Notes: a model not told the origin generated them from the sequence alone. A stretch of DNA of 64,000 bases from JAVJST01 sp965229715 (GCA_965229715.1 CBDDJL010000002.1:1054001-1118000), one strand, 5' to 3'. Counted from the first letter of the stretch, positions 31,868 to 41,404 are shown. Numbers and translations: made by a program.

Positions 31868-32986
31868 ATGCTGATCGGTGTGCCTAAGGAAATCAAAAAC
31901 CATGAGTATCGCGTCGGCCTCGTGCCCGGCAGCGTGCGTGAGTTGATCAACAACGGTCATTCGGTAATCGTCGAGACGAAAGCCGGCATCGGAATCGGCG
32001 TAACCGATGCCGAGTATCGCGATGCCGGCGCCAAGATCGTCAAGCAGGCCAAGGATGTCTTCGCCAAGGCGGAAATGATCGTCAAGGTCAAGGAACCGCA
32101 GGCAGTCGAACGCAAAATGCTGAGCGAAGGCCAGCTGCTGTACACCTATCTGCACCTCGCGCCGGACGCGCCGCAAACCAAGGACCTCGTGAAGTCCGGC
32201 GCGACCTGCATCGCCTATGAGACCGTGACCTCCGCGAGCGGCGGACTGCCGCTGTTGGCGCCGATGTCGCAGGTCGCCGGCCGCATGTCGATCCAGGCGG
32301 CGGCCCATTGCATGGAAAAATCCCGCGGCGGCCGCGGCCTGTTGCTCGGCGGCGTGCCGGGCGTCGAGCCGGCCAAGGTCGTGGTGCTCGGCGGCGGCGT
32401 CGTCGGCTCCAACGCCATCATGATGGCCATGGGCATGGGCGCCGAGGTCACGGTCGTCGACCGCAATCCGATGGTACTTGAGCACCTCGTCGGCCGCTTC
32501 GGCGGCGCTTTGAAGACCGCGTTCTCGACGCAGGACAATGTCGAGCGGCTGGTCATCGATGCCGATGTCGTTATCGGCGGCGTGCTGATTCCGGGCGCCG
32601 AAGCGCCGAAGCTGGTCAGCCGCAAGATGATCAAGGCGATGCGGCCCGGTTCCGTCGTCGTTGACGTTGCCATCGACCAGGGCGGTTGTTTCGCGACCTC
32701 GAAAGCGACGACCCACGCCGACCCGACATACGTGGTCGACGATGTCGTCCACTACTGTGTCGCCAACATGCCGGGCGGTGTCGCCCGGACCTCGACCTTT
32801 GCGCTCAACAACGTGACGCTGCCCTATGCCATTCGCATGGCGAATCTGGGCTGGCGCGAGGCACTGGCGACGGATCATCACCTGCGGGCGGGCCTCAATG
32901 TCCACGCCGGCATGGTCACCAACGAAGCGGTCGCCCGCGACCGCGGTTACAAGTACGTCACGCCGGAGGACGCTATCGGGCTCTGA
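31868..32986 (+). CDS. ald: alanine dehydrogenase
   Basis: A 372-residue NAD-dependent alanine dehydrogenase interconverting alanine and pyruvate plus ammonia. The N-terminal family signature MLIGVPKEIKNHEYRVGL, the active-site segment VKVKEPQ, and the NAD fold VVVLGGGVVGSNA are clear. GGGAGA precedes the ATG. It heads a block with xsc and pta. In taurine users Ald regenerates pyruvate from the alanine made by taurine--pyruvate aminotransferase, so its position here is meaningful. The 258 bp upstream hold no recognisable gene. Confidence 0.93.
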   Translation: MLIGVPKEIKNHEYRVGLVPGSVRELINNGHSVIVETKAGIGIGVTDAEYRDAGAKIVKQAKDVFAKAEMIVKVKEPQAVERKMLSEGQLLYTYLHLAPDAPQTKDLVKSGATCIAYETVTSASGGLPLLAPMSQVAGRMSIQAAAHCMEKSRGGRGLLLGGVPGVEPAKVVVLGGGVVGSNAIMMAMGMGAEVTVVDRNPMVLEHLVGRFGGALKTAFSTQDNVERLVIDADVVIGGVLIPGAEAPKLVSRKMIKAMRPGSVVVDVAIDQGGCFATSKATTHADPTYVVDDVVHYCVANMPGGVARTSTFALNNVTLPYAIRMANLGWREALATDHHLRAGLNVHAGMVTNEAVARDRGYKYVTPEDAIGL

Positions 32987-33046
32987 GCCCGGCGCGTTGA
33001 AATCGGCCTCTGACGTTCACCCTCAGGAACGGATTGGAGATACGAC

Positions 33047-34828
33047 ATGACGAAAATGACGACCGAAGAAGCTTTTGTGAAAGTGTTGCAGATGCATGGC
33101 ATCGAACATGCTTTCGGCATCATCGGTTCGGCGTTCATGCCGATCTCCGATCTGTTTCCCAAGGCCGGCATCACCTTCTGGGATGTAGCGCATGAAACCA
33201 ACGGCGGTCTGATCTGCGACGGTTACACGCGTTCGACCGGTAAAATGGGCATGGCGATCGCGCAGAACGGCCCGGGCGTGACCGGGTTCGTGACCGCGAT
33301 CAAGACGGCCTACTGGAACCACACGCCGATGCTGCTGGTCACCCCGCAGGCGGCGAACAAGACCATCGGTCAGGGCGGCTTCCAGGAAGTCGAGCAGATG
33401 GCCATGTTCCGCGACATGGTGTGCTATCAGGAAGAAGTCCGCGATGCGTCGCGCATCGCCGAGGTGCTTAACCGCGTCATCACCAAGGCGCACCGCCTGT
33501 CGGCGCCGGCGCAGATCAACGTGCCGCGCGACATGTGGACCCAGGTGGTCGATATCGAACTGCCGCAGATTGTCGATCTCGAGCGTCCGGCCGGCGGCGC
33601 CAATGCCGTTGCCGAGGCTGCGAAGCTGTTGTCGGACGCTGCGTTCCCGGTGATCCTGTCGGGCGCCGGTGTCGTCATCGGCGGCGCCATTCCGGCCTGC
33701 CAGGCGCTGGCCGAACGGCTCGATGCGCCGGTCTGCTCCAACTATCAGCACAACGACAGCTTCCCGGGCGGCCACCCGCTGGCCTGCGGACCGCTGGGCT
33801 ATAACGGCTCCAAGGCGGCGATGGAACTGATCGCCAAGGCCGACGTCGTGCTGGCGCTGGGCACACGGCTGAATCCGTTCTCGACGCTGCCGGGCTACGG
33901 CATCGACTACTGGCCGAAGCAGGCCAAGCTGATCCAGGTCGACATCAACGCCGATCGTATCGGTCTGACCAAGCCGGTCGCCGTCGGCATCTGCGGTGAT
34001 GCGAAGATGGTCGCCGAAGGCATTCTGGCGCAGCTCGCCGACACCGCCGGCGACAAGGGCCGCGAGGACCGCAAGGCGCTGATCCACCAGACCAAGTCTG
34101 CGTGGCGGCAGCAGCTCGCCAGCATGGATCACGAAGACGACGATCCCGGCACCAGCTGGAACGCAGACAGCCGCGAACGCGAACCGGATCACATGTCGCC
34201 GCGCCAGGCTTGGCGCGCCATCGTCGACGGCCTGCCCGCCGACGCCATCATCTCCTCGGACATCGGCAACAACTGCGCCATCGGCAATGCCTATCCGACG
34301 TTCGAAAAGAGCCGCAAGTATCTCGCGCCGGGCCTGTTCGGTCCGTGCGGTTACGGTTTCCCGTCGATCATCGGCGCCAAGATCGGCAATCCGGACACGC
34401 CGGTCGTCGGTTTTGCCGGCGACGGCGCTTTCGGCATCTCGATGAACGAGATGTCGTCGATCGGCCGCGACGACTGGCCGGCCGTGACCATGGTCATCTT
34501 CCGCAACTTCCAGTGGGGCGCGGAAAAGCGTAACACCACGCTGTGGTACTCGAACAACTTTGTCGGCACCGAACTGAACCCGTACCTGAGCTATGCCAAG
34601 GTTGCGGAGGGTTGCGGCCTCAAGGGCGTTACCGCAACGACCCAGGAAGAGCTGACCGCGGCGCTGAAGACCGCATGCGAGGATCAGGCCAAGGGCATCA
34701 CCACGTTCGTCGAGGTTGTTCTCAATCAGGAACTGGGCGAGCCGTTCCGCCGCGACGCCATGAAGGCGCCGGTCGAGGTTGCCGGCATCGATCCGAACGA
34801 CATGCGGCCGCAGCAAGGCGCTGCCTGA
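33047..34828 (+). CDS. xsc: sulfoacetaldehyde acetyltransferase
   Basis: A 593-residue thiamine-diphosphate enzyme converting sulfoacetaldehyde plus phosphate to acetyl phosphate and sulfite. The three ThDP-enzyme domains are visible: an N-terminal Pyr domain (FGIIGSAFMPISDLFP, AQNGPGVTGFVTAI), a middle domain, and a C-terminal PP domain with GDGAFGISMNEMSSIGR and FRNFQWGAEKRN. Xsc-typical blocks IGNNCAIGNAYPTF and FGPCGYGFPSI separate it from acetolactate synthase. It is followed by an intrinsic terminator and then pta, as in taurine and isethionate degradation. Confidence 0.93.
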   Translation: MTKMTTEEAFVKVLQMHGIEHAFGIIGSAFMPISDLFPKAGITFWDVAHETNGGLICDGYTRSTGKMGMAIAQNGPGVTGFVTAIKTAYWNHTPMLLVTPQAANKTIGQGGFQEVEQMAMFRDMVCYQEEVRDASRIAEVLNRVITKAHRLSAPAQINVPRDMWTQVVDIELPQIVDLERPAGGANAVAEAAKLLSDAAFPVILSGAGVVIGGAIPACQALAERLDAPVCSNYQHNDSFPGGHPLACGPLGYNGSKAAMELIAKADVVLALGTRLNPFSTLPGYGIDYWPKQAKLIQVDINADRIGLTKPVAVGICGDAKMVAEGILAQLADTAGDKGREDRKALIHQTKSAWRQQLASMDHEDDDPGTSWNADSREREPDHMSPRQAWRAIVDGLPADAIISSDIGNNCAIGNAYPTFEKSRKYLAPGLFGPCGYGFPSIIGAKIGNPDTPVVGFAGDGAFGISMNEMSSIGRDDWPAVTMVIFRNFQWGAEKRNTTLWYSNNFVGTELNPYLSYAKVAEGCGLKGVTATTQEELTAALKTACEDQAKGITTFVEVVLNQELGEPFRRDAMKAPVEVAGIDPNDMRPQQGAA

Positions 34829-34849
34829 CGCATATGTCTGACCTACACG

Positions 34850-34883
34850 AAAGAGCGGATCTTCATGGTCCGCTCTTTTGTTT
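34850..34883 (+). terminator. intrinsic terminator between xsc and pta
   Basis: aaagagcgga (34850-34859) pairs perfectly with tccgctcttt (34869-34878), followed by a T-rich tail (ttttgttt). It lies 22 bp after the xsc stop and 35 bp before pta, so pta is expressed at a reduced level or from its own promoter. Confidence 0.85.
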
Positions 34884-34917
34884 CGGGTGATTGCTTGCTT
34901 CGGGTAGGCTGTTTTCC

Positions 34918-35841
34918 ATGTTGAGCGACAAACCCTTCGAGGTCCCCGCCTATCTGCTTGAGCGCGCAAGCGATGTGCCGCCGCGTCCGACAGCGGTCGC
35001 CGGTGCGGACAATCTTGTCGCCCTGGAAAGCGCCAGGCAGGCCGCCGAAGCGGGCCTCATCGAGCCGCTGCTGGTCGGCGACGAGGCCGAAATCCGCAGC
35101 TTGGCGACCGAGGCCGGCTGGCCGCTCGACGGCGTTCGCATCGTTCATGCCGAGGGAGAACAGGCATCCGCCGAAACCGCCGTCGCGCTGGCCAGAGGCG
35201 GCGAGGCGGCGTCGCTGATGAAAGGGCATGTTCATACCGACGCGCTGATGCGCGCCGTCGTCGCCCGCGAGACAGGATTGCGGACGGATCGCCGGCTCAG
35301 CCATGTCTTCCACATGACCGTGCCGGAAAGCGACCGGGTGCTCTACATCACCGATGCGGCGATCAACGTTGCGCCGGACATCGATATGCGCATCGACATC
35401 GCCAACAACGCGGTCGCGATGTGTCATGCGCTCGGTCTCGACCGGCCGCGCGTTGCCGTCCTCTCGGCAACGGAAACGCCGATCGACGCCATGCCGTCGA
35501 GCAAGGAGGCCGCCGAGATCGCCCGCCGCGCCGCAAACGGCGAGGTTCCGGGTGCGGATGTGGCGGGTCCGTTCGCGCTCGACAACGCGATGTCACCGGC
35601 GGCGGCGCGACTGAAAGGAGTCGGCGGCGATGTCGCGGGTCAGGCCGATGTCCTCGTCGTGCCGAACATCGAGACGGGCAACGCCCTGTTCAAGGCGATG
35701 GTGCTTTTGCTGAGCGGTCTCGCAGCCGGCGTCGTCATGGGTGCCAAAGTGCCGATCGTCCTGACGTCGCGTTCCGATCCGCCGGAAGCTCGCCTCGCCG
35801 CGGCCGCTATTGCCGCCATCGCCGCCGACCGGAAGATCTGA
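34918..35841 (+). CDS. pta: phosphate acetyltransferase
   Basis: A 307-residue short phosphotransacetylase (PTA/PTB family) lacking the N-terminal DRTGG region of long Pta. Conserved blocks include LVGDEAEIRSLA, SLMKGHVHTDALMRAVV, SHVFHM, ITDAAINVAPD, GPFALDNAMSP, and the NIETGNALFKAM signature. It converts acetyl phosphate made by Xsc into acetyl-CoA, completing sulfoacetaldehyde dissimilation. An in-frame TTG upstream is less likely. A terminator separates it from xsc. Confidence 0.9.
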   Translation: MLSDKPFEVPAYLLERASDVPPRPTAVAGADNLVALESARQAAEAGLIEPLLVGDEAEIRSLATEAGWPLDGVRIVHAEGEQASAETAVALARGGEAASLMKGHVHTDALMRAVVARETGLRTDRRLSHVFHMTVPESDRVLYITDAAINVAPDIDMRIDIANNAVAMCHALGLDRPRVAVLSATETPIDAMPSSKEAAEIARRAANGEVPGADVAGPFALDNAMSPAAARLKGVGGDVAGQADVLVVPNIETGNALFKAMVLLLSGLAAGVVMGAKVPIVLTSRSDPPEARLAAAAIAAIAADRKI

Positions 35842-35932
35842 CCACTTCGTTGCCGAAGCGTCATTCGACTCGTCGTTTGGCAGATGCGAAACTCCCGCCT
35901 AATCTATCCAGAATATTGACGAACCGACATGG

Positions 35933-37288
35933 ATGTTAGCCGTGGATGAATCGATTGAAGACCTCGTAACCGACACGGTCGGCAGTGCGGACTTCGGCCT
36001 ACAACTGCTTGCTGTCGCAATCTCGACCCTTGTGTCGTGGCTGTTTTCGAGATTTCTGAAGCGCCGGTTCAAGGATGCGCCCGCGGCCGAGCCGGACAAG
36101 AAAACCGGCGCCGTGCAATCGCGCGTCGGCGTGGCGACGTTTCATCTGCGCGACCTGATCTTTCCGGTCACCAATGCCATCATGCTCGGCATCGCCGTCG
36201 CCCTGTCGCGCGAGTTTTTCGAGGCCAAATGGCTCGTCCAGCTTGTCCAGGGACTGAACTTCCTGTCCATCGTCTATATCGTCGCAACCCGGTTATCGAA
36301 CAGTCTCGCCGTCCGCTACTTTGCGCTCTTCGTGCTGGTGCCGATCAACGTTCTCTATGCGTTGAGTTTGTTGAGCCCGACGATCGAGGTTCTCGACAGC
36401 GTCACCTTCAGCCTGGGCGACATCCACTTCACGCTTTACACGCTGACCCGCACCATCGTGTTCGGCGTGGTTCTGTTCTGGCTCGGACGGCAGTCCAACC
36501 AGCGCGGCGTGGAGTTCATCCGGCGCCGCCAGACCCTGACCGAGACGACCAAGGAACTGGTGCTCAAGACGTTCCAGATCGGCCTGTTCGTCGTCATTTC
36601 CCTGATCATCCTGCAGATCGCGGGTATCGATCTGACGGCGCTGGTCGTGTTCGGCGGCGCCATCGGCGTGGGTTTGGGTTTCGGCCTGCAGCAGATTGCC
36701 GCGAACTTCATTTCCGGCATCATCATTCTGCTCGAACGCTCGATCCAGGTCGGCGATTACATCGAACTCGAGGACGGCCGCGCCGGCTGGTTGCGCGAGC
36801 TGACCATGCGGTCGGCCACACTGCAGACGTTCGACGGCAAGGACGTCATGGTGCCGAACGAGCGGTTCATCACGACCGCCTTCGTCAACTGGACGCATCA
36901 TAACCGCAAGCAGCGCTACCCGCTGGTGTTCGAGGTCGCCTACGGCACGGACATGGACAAGCTGTTTCCCCTTCTACGCGAGGTCGTGGGTTCCCATCCC
37001 GATGTCCTGAGCGGCGACGACCTGCCGATCGAGGAACGCCCCGACGCGGAAATCCAGGCCTTCAACGACAGCGGCGTCGAAATCCTCGTCGAGTTCTGGA
37101 TGGACGACATCGACGACGGCAAGAACCGCGTCGGCGGCGATCTGTTGCACATGATCTACAATGCGCTCCGGGACAACGACATCGAGATTCCGTTTCCGCA
37201 ACGGGAAGTCGTCATCAAGGAAGATCGCAGCAAGGCCGCGAAACCTCCGTCGAAACCGGCCAAGAGAACACCGCGCCGCAAATCCTAA
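35933..37288 (+). CDS. MscS-family mechanosensitive channel
   Basis: A 451-residue inner-membrane channel. There are about six hydrophobic segments; the last is the pore helix with ALVVFGGAIGVGLGFGLQQIAANFISGIIILLE, seen at residues ~238-270, leading into the beta domain (VGDYIEL, TFDGKDVMVPNERF). A cytoplasmic alpha/beta domain and a basic Pro/Lys tail (KPAKRTPRRKS) follow. It is larger than E. coli MscS (286), like YbdG/KefA-lite types. It would release osmolytes under hypo-osmotic shock, fitting an osmolyte-using organism. Confidence 0.88.
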   Translation: MLAVDESIEDLVTDTVGSADFGLQLLAVAISTLVSWLFSRFLKRRFKDAPAAEPDKKTGAVQSRVGVATFHLRDLIFPVTNAIMLGIAVALSREFFEAKWLVQLVQGLNFLSIVYIVATRLSNSLAVRYFALFVLVPINVLYALSLLSPTIEVLDSVTFSLGDIHFTLYTLTRTIVFGVVLFWLGRQSNQRGVEFIRRRQTLTETTKELVLKTFQIGLFVVISLIILQIAGIDLTALVVFGGAIGVGLGFGLQQIAANFISGIIILLERSIQVGDYIELEDGRAGWLRELTMRSATLQTFDGKDVMVPNERFITTAFVNWTHHNRKQRYPLVFEVAYGTDMDKLFPLLREVVGSHPDVLSGDDLPIEERPDAEIQAFNDSGVEILVEFWMDDIDDGKNRVGGDLLHMIYNALRDNDIEIPFPQREVVIKEDRSKAAKPPSKPAKRTPRRKS

Positions 37289-37318
37289 CCGGGTTGATCC
37301 CGACGCATCGCAACCCGG
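37289..37318. terminator. inverted repeat between convergent MscS and MATE genes
   Basis: ccgggttg (37289-37296) pairs with caacccgg (37311-37318), filling the whole 30-bp gap between the two convergent stop codons. It has no T-run. It may serve as a shared 3'-end hairpin. Confidence 0.45.
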
Positions 37319-38707
37319 TCACGCCAGTGCCCGGATTCGCACCCTGAAACGCAGAACAAGGGCAACCGCGACAGCGAGAAGTCCGACCGCCATACATAGC
37401 CACACGGCTCTACCGCCGAAATCCAGATATACGCCGAACACGGCGGCGGAAGCGAGACCGATTCCCCAGTAACCCGTGAGGGCAATGATCATCGGCACGC
37501 GCGTGTCCTTGAGGCCGCGTAGTGCGCCTAATGCGGTTGCCTGTGTGGCATCAGCGAACTGAAACGCCACGGCAATGACGAGAAACGACACGGCAAGTTC
37601 TATAACGGTTCGGTTGTCCGGCAGATCGGTCTCCAAGAAGAGTCCGGTGATGAACTCGCCGAAGAACAAAAAAGCGGATGCGGGAATGAACGCGAAACAG
37701 ACAGCCATGGCCAGTGCCGTCCAACCGGCGATGGAAACGCCCTTCATGTTGCCGGCGCCGGCGGCGCGTCCGACCCGGACGGACGCTGCCTGGCCAAGTC
37801 CGAACGGCACCATATAGGCGATGGACGCACACTGAACCGCAACGGCGTGGGCCGCCAGAGTCATTGTGCCGATCATGCCCATGAGCAGCGCCGAGGCGAA
37901 GAACATTCCCATCTCGGCCAGCGCCGTCATGGCGATCGGGATGCCGAGAACGAAGATTTCCCTGAACTGTGAAGGATCGATGCGCCAGAGACGCCCGAGC
38001 AGGCGGTAGCGGCGAAATCGCCGGTCCAACAGCACGTAGCCGAGCAGCAGGGCGCACATGAGGCCGGAGACCAGAGCACTTCCGATGCCGGCGCCGATCA
38101 GACCAAGGCGGGGAAATCCGAAATGACCGAACATGAGTGAATAATTAGCGAGCGCGTTGGCGCCGATGGCGATGACGACGACGACAAGCGTGGCTCGTGG
38201 CCGCTCGTGCGCTGCGAGAAACTCGGCCAGAATGAGGAACCACATGCCGGGCAACAGGCCGAGCACCATCCACCTTACGTAGGCCTGACCGTCGGCAGCG
38301 ATCGTCGGATCCTGTCCGAGAACAAGAAGAATGGCTTCCGCATGCCAGATCGCCGCGGTGCATGGAACGGCCAGGATGATGGACACCCAGAATCCCTGTC
38401 GCATCGTGGGGCGAACCTGACGAAATCGCCGTGCGCCGAGATGCTGCGACAGCATCGGTGCAACGGCGCCGAGCACGCCGAACGCGAAGTACTCGAAGAA
38501 CGCATAGAAGTGACCTGCAAGCGAGCCGGTCGCCAATGCTTCGGGCCCCAGCCAACCCATCATCACGACATCCGTGGTGATGATCGCCATGTATGACGTT
38601 TCCACGAGAATCAAGGGAACCGCGAGCGAGATCATCGCTCGCGCCTCGCGGCGCCACAATCCCGCGGTTTCAGGCTTTGATCCGGACTTGTCGGATATCG
38701 CCTTCAT
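37319..38707 (-). CDS. MATE-family multidrug/toxin exporter
   Basis: A 462-residue protein with twelve hydrophobic segments in two similar halves. MATE features include LVETSYMAIITTDVVMMGWLGPEALA in the first helices and SVRVGRAAGAGN after the seventh. The family (NorM/DinF-like) exports cationic drugs in exchange for Na+ or H+. It is convergent with the MscS gene and precedes the co-oriented LysR regulator's 3' end by about 30 bp. Confidence 0.88.
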   Translation of the reverse strand: MKAISDKSGSKPETAGLWRREARAMISLAVPLILVETSYMAIITTDVVMMGWLGPEALATGSLAGHFYAFFEYFAFGVLGAVAPMLSQHLGARRFRQVRPTMRQGFWVSIILAVPCTAAIWHAEAILLVLGQDPTIAADGQAYVRWMVLGLLPGMWFLILAEFLAAHERPRATLVVVVIAIGANALANYSLMFGHFGFPRLGLIGAGIGSALVSGLMCALLLGYVLLDRRFRRYRLLGRLWRIDPSQFREIFVLGIPIAMTALAEMGMFFASALLMGMIGTMTLAAHAVAVQCASIAYMVPFGLGQAASVRVGRAAGAGNMKGVSIAGWTALAMAVCFAFIPASAFLFFGEFITGLFLETDLPDNRTVIELAVSFLVIAVAFQFADATQATALGALRGLKDTRVPMIIALTGYWGIGLASAAVFGVYLDFGGRAVWLCMAVGLLAVAVALVLRFRVRIRALA

Positions 38708-38740
38708 TCTAAGTCTTTCCGCAAAAACATTCCTCTGAGG

Positions 38741-39712
38741 CTAACCAATCCGCACGGCATCCGCCGCCCAGGGCGCGACGGGCCTGATCTTGTCCTCCAC
38801 CAGATCGCGCGATATGCGCACCGCTGCGTCCGCCATCAGGTCGCGGAGCCCACGCAATTCGCCCTTGTGGCCGACGAGATAGAGCGTGCGGTCGAAACCG
38901 GGTCCCGGCAGCGGCCGGGCGACGAGGCCGGCGGCATAACCGTAGCTGTGGATCAGGCACAGCGGGGTCGTGATGGCCCAGCCGAGACCGGCGGCGACCA
39001 TGGCGAAAACGGCCTCGGATCCGTCGAACTCCAGCCGTTCCGGGGCCTCGATGCCGCGGTCTTTCAGATGACGCTCGATCCGGGCGCCGATCATCGATCG
39101 CACCGAATAGCGCACGAAAGGATGATTCCGCGCCAGTTCGGTCAGGTCGGGTTCCGTCATCGTGTCGGCCATCGCCGCCGGCATGATCAGCATGAACGGC
39201 TCGCGCATGATGCGACGGCTTTCGAGGTCTTCGAATCCGGTCATGGGGTCGGTTGCGATCATGAAGTCGAGCCGACGACGGGTCAGATCCTGGCGCAGGT
39301 TCGGCGAGATGCCGGACCATACGGTGACGCTCTGGGTGTGGCCGCGCAGTTCGCGGATCAGCGCCGGTCCCGCCGTCACCGTAAACGAGTCGACGAGACC
39401 GAGGCGGATCGCCGGCCGGGTCGCGGCGCCGACATCGCGAACGCTGGTCTGCAGGTTTTCGGCCTGGATCAGCAGGTCGCGGGCACGCGTCATCAACTCC
39501 TGCCCGGCCGCCGTCGGGGTGAACGGCCGCGCGCGGCGGTCGAGGAGCGTGGTGCCCAGTTCCGCTTCGAGTTTTGCGACGGTTCGTGTCACGCCCGATT
39601 GGGTCAGGCCGAGGCGCTCGGCGGCGAGCGTCATGCTGCCGGCTTCGGCGACTTCGAGGAATGCCGAAAGCGACCGCAGATCGAACGCCAGGTTGCCGCT
39701 GTGTTGGAGCAT
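38741..39712 (-). CDS. LysR-family transcriptional regulator
   Basis: A 323-residue LysR regulator: N-terminal winged helix (LRSLSAFLEVAEAGSMTLAAERLGLTQSGVTRTVAKLEAELG-type segment at ~12-55) and a periplasmic-binding-like effector domain from ~90. It is divergent from soxBDAG, which it probably controls. An earlier ATG (39733) exists, but neither has a Shine-Dalgarno sequence. TATAAT lies six bases before the ATG at 39712, which suggests a leaderless transcript beginning at this codon. Confidence 0.85.
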   Translation of the reverse strand: MLQHSGNLAFDLRSLSAFLEVAEAGSMTLAAERLGLTQSGVTRTVAKLEAELGTTLLDRRARPFTPTAAGQELMTRARDLLIQAENLQTSVRDVGAATRPAIRLGLVDSFTVTAGPALIRELRGHTQSVTVWSGISPNLRQDLTRRRLDFMIATDPMTGFEDLESRRIMREPFMLIMPAAMADTMTEPDLTELARNHPFVRYSVRSMIGARIERHLKDRGIEAPERLEFDGSEAVFAMVAAGLGWAITTPLCLIHSYGYAAGLVARPLPGPGFDRTLYLVGHKGELRGLRDLMADAAVRISRDLVEDKIRPVAPWAADAVRIG

Positions 39713-39718
39713 TTCAGC

Positions 39719-39724
39719 ATTATA
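39719..39724 (-). promoter_or_regulatory. TATAAT -10 element of the LysR gene
   Basis: Perfect TATAAT on the minus strand, six bases before the chosen ATG, placing the expected transcription start at or next to that codon. No good -35 hexamer is seen, consistent with an activator-dependent or weak promoter. Confidence 0.4.
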
Positions 39725-39740
39725 CACAGTCATGAAAAAA

Positions 39741-39755
39741 ATGAATATTAATCAT
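39741..39755. promoter_or_regulatory. LysR-type T-N11-A box between LysR gene and soxB
   Basis: atgaatattaatcat has the T-N11-A spacing and partial dyad (ATGA...TCAT) of LysR recognition sites. It lies in an AT-rich patch between the divergent LysR and sox genes. Confidence 0.45.
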
Positions 39756-39849
39756 GTTTACAAGAGTAAGCCGAAAAAAGGTAAAGTGCCGCGCTGAACA
39801 CGGCCCGCCCGGGAATGGGATGGTGGGCGCTGAACGATCGGGGACCGGT

Positions 39850-41106
39850 GTGACACATTATTCAATCTTTTCGCTGGCGCGGAACGCGCTGGATTATCAT
39901 GAAAACTGGACCGAAGCCTGGCGCAGTCCGGACCCGCAGCCGGCGTACGATGTGGTCATCGTCGGCGGCGGCGGTCACGGTCTGGCGACGGCCTATTATC
40001 TCGCCAAGGAACACGGCGTCACCAACGTCGCGGTCATCGAAAAGGGCTGGCTCGGCGGCGGCAACACGGGCCGCAACACCACGATTGTCCGCTCGAACTA
40101 CTATCTCGAGGGCAACGCGCACTTCTACGAAAAGGCGATGGAACTGTGGCGCGGCATGACCGCGGACCTGAACTACAACGTCATGTTCTCCGCGCGCGGC
40201 GTGATCAACCTCGCGCATAACGATGCGCAGGTCGATTCCTTCCAGCGGCGCGGCAATGCCATGCGCCTCAACGGCATCGATTCGGAGTGGATGACCCCGG
40301 CGGAAATCCGCAAGCGCGCTCCGCTGCTGAACTTCTCGGAGCATGCCCGATTCCCGATCTACGGCGGTCTTTGTCAGCCGAGCGGCGGCACCGCACGTCA
40401 CGACGCGGTCGCTTGGGGCTATGCACGCGGCGCCGACAAGTACGGCATCGATATCATCCAGAACTGCGAAGTCACCGGCATGAAGACGGAGAAGGGCCGC
40501 ATCGTCGGCGTCGAGACCACCAAGGGCTTCATCGGCGCCAAGAAGGTCGGCGTTGCGGTCGCCGGCCACACGACCCAGGTTTTCGACATGGTCGGCATGA
40601 AGTTGCCGATCGAGGCGCATCTACTGCAGGCGATGGTCTCGGAGCCGGTGAAACCGGCACTCGATACTGTTATCACGTCCGGCGCCGCGCACTGCTACAT
40701 CAGTCAGTCCGACAAGGGTGAAATGGTCTTCGGTGGCGATCTGGACTTCTACAACTCGTTCGCCCAGCGCGGCAATTTCCCGATTATCGAGGACGTCGTT
40801 TCGTCCGCTTGCGAATTGTTCCCGGCATTTTCGCGGCTTCGTCTGATGCGGACCTGGGGCGGCATTATGGATATGTCGATGGACGGCAGCCCGATCATCG
40901 GCAAAACCCCCATCGACGGCCTCTACATCAATGCCGGCTGGTGTTACGGCGGTTTCAAGGCGACACCGGGCTCGGGCTGGGTCTTCGCCCATACCATCGC
41001 CGAGGACCGGCCGCACAAACTGAACGAATGCTTTGCGCTGAACCGCTTCGAGACGGGTTACGTGCTCGACGAGAAGGGCGCAGGCCCGTTCCCGAAGGCG
41101 CACTGA
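39850..41106 (+). CDS. soxB: sarcosine oxidase beta subunit
   Basis: A 418-residue FAD/FMN subunit of heterotetrameric sarcosine oxidase, which oxidises sarcosine to glycine, passing the methyl carbon to folate. The GTG start (THYSIFSLARNAL) is chosen because GGGGA precedes it and the family begins this way. The dinucleotide motif VVIVGGGGHGLATAYYLA is at ~35-52, GNTGRNTTIVRSNYY follows, and a TARHDAV histidine (~184) matches the site of covalent FMN in this family. It opens a soxBDAG operon, divergent from a LysR gene. Confidence 0.93.
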   Translation: MTHYSIFSLARNALDYHENWTEAWRSPDPQPAYDVVIVGGGGHGLATAYYLAKEHGVTNVAVIEKGWLGGGNTGRNTTIVRSNYYLEGNAHFYEKAMELWRGMTADLNYNVMFSARGVINLAHNDAQVDSFQRRGNAMRLNGIDSEWMTPAEIRKRAPLLNFSEHARFPIYGGLCQPSGGTARHDAVAWGYARGADKYGIDIIQNCEVTGMKTEKGRIVGVETTKGFIGAKKVGVAVAGHTTQVFDMVGMKLPIEAHLLQAMVSEPVKPALDTVITSGAAHCYISQSDKGEMVFGGDLDFYNSFAQRGNFPIIEDVVSSACELFPAFSRLRLMRTWGGIMDMSMDGSPIIGKTPIDGLYINAGWCYGGFKATPGSGWVFAHTIAEDRPHKLNECFALNRFETGYVLDEKGAGPFPKAH

Positions 41107-41125
41107 GGAAAAGGGGAGAGACGAG

Positions 41126-41404
41126 ATGCGAATTACATGCCCCTGGTGCGGCGAGCGGTACCTATCCGATTTCACCTATCAAGGCGACGCCACGGTCGAG
41201 CGGCCGGACATCAACGGCGACTGCAGCGACGAGGAATGGCATGCCTATGTCTATCTGCGGGACAATCCGAAGGGTTGGCACGACGAGATCTGGCACCACA
41301 CGAACGGCTGCCGCAAACACTTCAAGGCGCGGCGTAACGTCGTGACCCACGAGATCGCGTCGACCGCACCGATGGGCGGCGACCTGACGGGAGGCGACAA
41401 ATGA
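41126..41404 (+). CDS. soxD: sarcosine oxidase delta subunit
   Basis: A 92-residue small subunit with the zinc site CPWCGER near the N-terminus and later HHTNGCRKHF. The segment NPKGWHDEIWHHTNGCRK is characteristic of SoxD. It overlaps the soxA start by four bases and lies 19 bp after soxB, within the canonical sox operon order. Confidence 0.94.
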   Translation: MRITCPWCGERYLSDFTYQGDATVERPDINGDCSDEEWHAYVYLRDNPKGWHDEIWHHTNGCRKHFKARRNVVTHEIASTAPMGGDLTGGDK

